Shown here piece after piece: positions 60,985-64,000 of a stretch of DNA of 64,000 nt. The stretch's first letter is position 1. Every line of letters begins with the position of its first letter. The notes beneath the pieces are model-generated. The model made no database searches and was not told where the DNA came from. It saw only the letters and a list, made by a program, of their open reading frames with translations. A program made the position numbers and the translations under genes. The DNA comes from Drosophila miranda (taxonomy: Eukaryota; Arthropoda; Insecta; Diptera; Drosophilidae), in NCBI RefSeq assembly GCF_003369915.1, contig NC_046678.1, positions 1,550,001 through 1,614,000 on the forward strand, written 5' to 3'.

Positions 60985-63195
60985 TCACTATGTCACTAAC
61001 GATGTCGCTGGGATTTTTTAACAGCATTTCAGGGTTCGGTTCAAAATTCTCGCAACCGTTGTTCTTCCTTAGACCTTGTCTCACATATAAAAGATTTGAA
61101 ACATTTATATTCTTAAATCTATTTCTTGTATTTGTTTTTATTAAGTTCACTTCGGAGAAAATGGCCAGAAATGGCCAGGACTTTTGTGTGTTTTTAATAA
61201 ACTAAAGAACCTCATACTTTTTTAAGAGGACAAATTCACTATCGATTCTCTGCGGATCTTTAATAAGTTGAGGAAATCTTTTATACAGGTCATGCAAATT
61301 GGCCATTGACGATATCTTCAAGGTTTAGGAATGAGAGAAGTTTAAAAACCTTCTCGTTAAAAGGCAACCTTTTCTTTAATTGTATACTCAACTCGATCAA
61401 AAATGACTGTGCTCTTTGGAAAAATGCATATTTTTCATTTCTTTCTAATTTTGACACTTCGAGGCTTACATTAATGTCCAAATTCATTTTTTTGAATTCT
61501 ACGAAATTAACATTGCTGCTTAGATCTAGTAAATTTAAGTCAGTATTCCTTATATATAAGTCTTTCAAATTACAGCTAAATATTAACTTATAAGTTTCAG
61601 ACATATTTTTATATATTATGTGTGTTACAGCTTTGCTAGACTGAAAAATGATATTAAATCTATTTATTATAGGCAAAATATAGTCTAGAAAGTAGAAATA
61701 TAGTGTATTCTGCAGATAAATTTTTTTCTATGGCCAATTCGTACTCAAAAACGAGGGGGAACCTTGTGAGTTGCTGCGGACACCGCAACTCTTCATTTAT
61801 ACCCGATACTTAGTCAGTATGGCTCTCCTCCGGCAGACGCCGCTAAGATTAAACGACACGACAAAGAGTGCGTGCGAGAGAGACAGGAAATCAGTCAGAG
61901 CATGACGTCGGGCGCTGCGTAGCCACTGCAAATAGATAAAAACTATCTGATCTGATCCAGATTCAGCAATATGATAGATATGGTCGTTATCTATGATTCT
62001 GCGTTTTTAGTTTTCTCGAATCTGCAATATTGTGGATGCAACGGTTTTTTGTCCTTTGTGTGGGCGGAAGGAGGTGGGGCTAAATTTTGAAATATACGTT
62101 TTATAGTGAGATCTAAAAGGAGTGCGGATACTAAATTTGGTTAATCTAGCGTTAATAGTCTTTGAGATTTGTGGATGCCCCAGATTTTCGTCCTTTGCGG
62201 GGGCGGGAGTGTGTCGAAATTTTGAAACAAACTTGTCTCGGTCCAATATATTAGGAGTGTGGATACCAAATTCGGTTGCTCTAGCTTTTATAGTCTCTGA
62301 GATCTAGGCCCTAATGTTTTACTCTAAGCAAAGCCGGCTATGCTACGTGTGTGTTAGAGAGAGACAGGGCGAGAACAAATTAAATTGTTTTCTTGATGCT
62401 GGATATAATAATAATACGATCCAATTCAGATTCAGCAGTCTAAAAGATATGATCATTCTCTACGATTCTGCGTTTTTGGTTTTCTCGTATCTTTAAAATT
62501 GTGGATGCCACAGATTTTCGTCTTTTGTGGGGGCGGAAGTGGGCGGGGCGAAGTTTTGAAATATTCTTGTAGCAGTGACATATCACAGAAGTCTGGATCC
62601 AAAACATCGTTGCTCTAGCTCTTATAGTCTAGTCTTTGAGCACTAGGCGCTAATAGGGACGGACAGACGGACGGACGGACGGACGGACGGACAGACGGAC
62701 AGACAGACATGGCTCAATCGACTCGGCTATTGATGCTGATCAAGAATATTTATACTTTATGGGGTCGGAAACGATTCCTTCTGGACGTTACACACATCCA
62801 CTTTTACCACAAATCTATTATACCCCAATACTCATTTTGAGTATCGGGTATAAAAAGAACAAGTGCATCCCACTGCTCAATCATACAAGAATGCAGAGAC
62901 AACCAGCGAATTTCATAATGATTGAGTATTTGATGCTCCGGAGAATTTAGAAATTTTTGAGATGCCTTAAATTTTCTGTGCCGCTTCGAGCTCTTAGAAA
63001 AGTAATTGAATGTATTCTTAATCGTTTGCTCTAGACTTCTTGGTAGCATTTTACAAGCATAACTTGAAGCGAGAGCTACTGAGTGGCAAACACACTTTGC
63101 AAAAAGAACCGAATCATTTGCATTTTTAATGTTGGACACTATGCTGTTATGCTCACCAAACATGACATTTGTGGTGTCAGCTGCAATAATGCCAA
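60985..63195 (-). mobile_element. hAT transposase relic interrupted by INE-1
   Basis: From 63195 the minus strand reads GIIAADTTNVMFGEHNSIVS, then CVCHSVALASSYACKMLP and EIRWLSLHSCMIEQWDALVL, as in hAT (ZMYM/DUF4371-like) transposases. INE-1 (62852-61750) follows. The frame then continues EYELAIEKNLSAE and, after a one-base shift, LYFYFLDYILPIINRFNIIF and NLEDIVNGQFA, where a stop falls. A last C-terminal piece, VNLIKTNTRNRF (about 61160-61125), belongs to the hAT dimerisation region. The N-terminal part is missing. Confidence 0.75.
61750..62852 (-). mobile_element. INE-1-related element, complete, inside hAT relic
   Basis: It is a full copy with the same layout as the one at 49276-50386. 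The hAT transposase frame stops at its edge and resumes in the same frame beyond it, which fixes both boundaries to within a few bases of T-rich sequence. Confidence 0.92.
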
Positions 63196-63250
63196 ATAAT
63201 TATGGTAATCTAGAACTACTTTAAGAGCAAAAGAGTACAAAAAATTTTAC
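63196..63250. repeat. Direct repeat flanking hAT relic, right copy
   Basis: It is the second copy of the 60583-60636 sequence. The hAT reading frame ends exactly at its left border (63195), so it marks a junction. Confidence 0.85.
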
Positions 63251-63719
63251 CGATGACAGTAGAGGTGGCGAAACATCGATGTTTAGTTTTATGTCTTGTC
63301 CCGTTTCTATGATAGAAAAAACTAAAGAATTATATTAATTCTGTATTCGAGCTTAATTTTCGGTATTAAGCATTTACCCTGTTTTGCACACACAGCAAAA
63401 TTTAGACAAGCACAGTGTTCGGAGCAGAACCCAGCCGATTAGCTGCTTGCCAAATAGCACCTAATTCTTGGCCCTCAGCCACTTATTTTGTTTGTTACTT
63501 ACATATGTATGTCTATGTCACTCATTTGTTTGTTAAAGCTTTGCGCGTGCTTGCCCTGCTAAACGCTCTCTGCCAGCTCGCTCTTCGCTATCTCCGCTTT
63601 GCGTCTGCCTACCGACGTCAGCCGAGCGAAGCTGCGCTCAGCGATCGGAGCGGCAATGTAAAGGGCAGGAAAGCCACACTTGCAATTTGGATGTCACGAA
63701 TTAAAGAATATATCGTAAT

Positions 63720-64000
63720 TATACCCGATACTCAAAATGAGTATTGGGGTATATTAGATTTGTGGTAAAAGTGGATGTGTGTAACGTCCAGAAGGAATCG
63801 TTTCCGACCCCATAAAGTATATATATTCTTGATCAGCATCAATAGCCGAGTCGATTGAGCCATGTCTGTCTGTCCGTCTGTCCGTCCGTCCGTCTGTCCG
63901 TCCCTATTAGCGCCTAGTGTTCAAAGACTATTAGAGCTAGAGCAACGATGTTTTGGATCCAGACTTCTGTGATATGTCACTGCTACAAGTATATTTCAAA
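63720..64000 (+). mobile_element. INE-1-related element, cut by window end
   Basis: It holds the first ~280 bases of a plus-oriented copy: tatacccgatactcaaaatg, gtaacgtccagaaggaatcg, the ctgtctgtccgtctgtccgt tract and gcaacgatgttttggatcc. The rest lies beyond the window. Confidence 0.88.

Noticed and set aside
63262..63285. agaggtggcgaaacatcgatg, resembling a hAT terminal repeat
   Set aside because: It points away from the hAT transposase relic and no partner end was found.
63415..63768. 117-codon plus-strand frame at the right end
   Set aside because: It runs into the INE-1 at 63720 and uses its sequence for the last codons, so it is a chance frame.

Overview
This is a Drosophila nuclear window (subgenus Sophophora likely), most probably from the dot chromosome (Muller element F). 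It carries four spliced, intron-containing genes, all on the minus strand: legless (lgs, 16357-22309), onecut (33941-39076), the rapsyn homologue CG1909 (41226-45751) and Ephrin (53390-58626). In D. melanogaster these are chromosome 4 genes. I assembled the exons by hand from splice consensus and phase, and every assembled frame closes. The space between and inside genes is crowded with transposon relics, as expected of the dot chromosome. The species cannot be fixed from sequence alone: the INE-1/DINE-1 variant is not the D. melanogaster form, and an obscura-group or other sophophoran fly is possible.

Layout. 1-16 kb: no secure gene. It holds INE-1 copies (1.3-2.2, 4.7-5.2, 5.5-5.8, 9.0-9.2 kb), a Ty3/gypsy protease relic (7.1-7.7 kb), an unrecognised frameshifted coding relic (8.4-8.9 kb), a candidate small first exon (11.3 kb) and a possible pogo-type relic (14.6-14.8 kb). 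16.4-22.8 kb: lgs and its promoter. 22.8-25.5 kb: an array of degenerate repeats that starts exactly at the lgs promoter motifs. 25.9-31.3 kb: a TE graveyard (INE-1 nested in INE-1, Helentron helicase relic, gypsy pol relic with an inserted solo LTR). 33.5-39.1 kb: onecut with a Helentron-like insertion in intron 1. 41.2-45.8 kb: CG1909 with a full INE-1 in its last intron. 46.5-50.4 kb: two complete INE-1 copies and a decayed one. 53.4-58.6 kb: Ephrin. 59.5-64 kb: a deleted Tc1 element, a second copy of the lgs promoter-like repeat, a hAT transposase relic split by INE-1, and an INE-1 copy cut by the window edge.

The four genes are not one pathway. Legless is the BCL9 adaptor of Wnt/Wingless transcription, Onecut is a CUT-homeodomain neuronal transcription factor, CG1909 is a TPR/RING scaffold related to the acetylcholine-receptor clustering protein rapsyn, and Ephrin is the ligand of the Eph receptor.

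The most notable observation is downstream of the onecut stop codon. The TGA is followed by C, and the same frame then stays open for 137 codons of acidic, protein-like sequence, a strong candidate for programmed stop-codon readthrough. Other points of interest are an ambiguous C-terminal frame in Ephrin next to an A5 run, a 52-bp-arm hairpin in an Ephrin intron, and a dispersed repeat carrying housekeeping core-promoter motifs at the lgs start and again at 60.66 kb.
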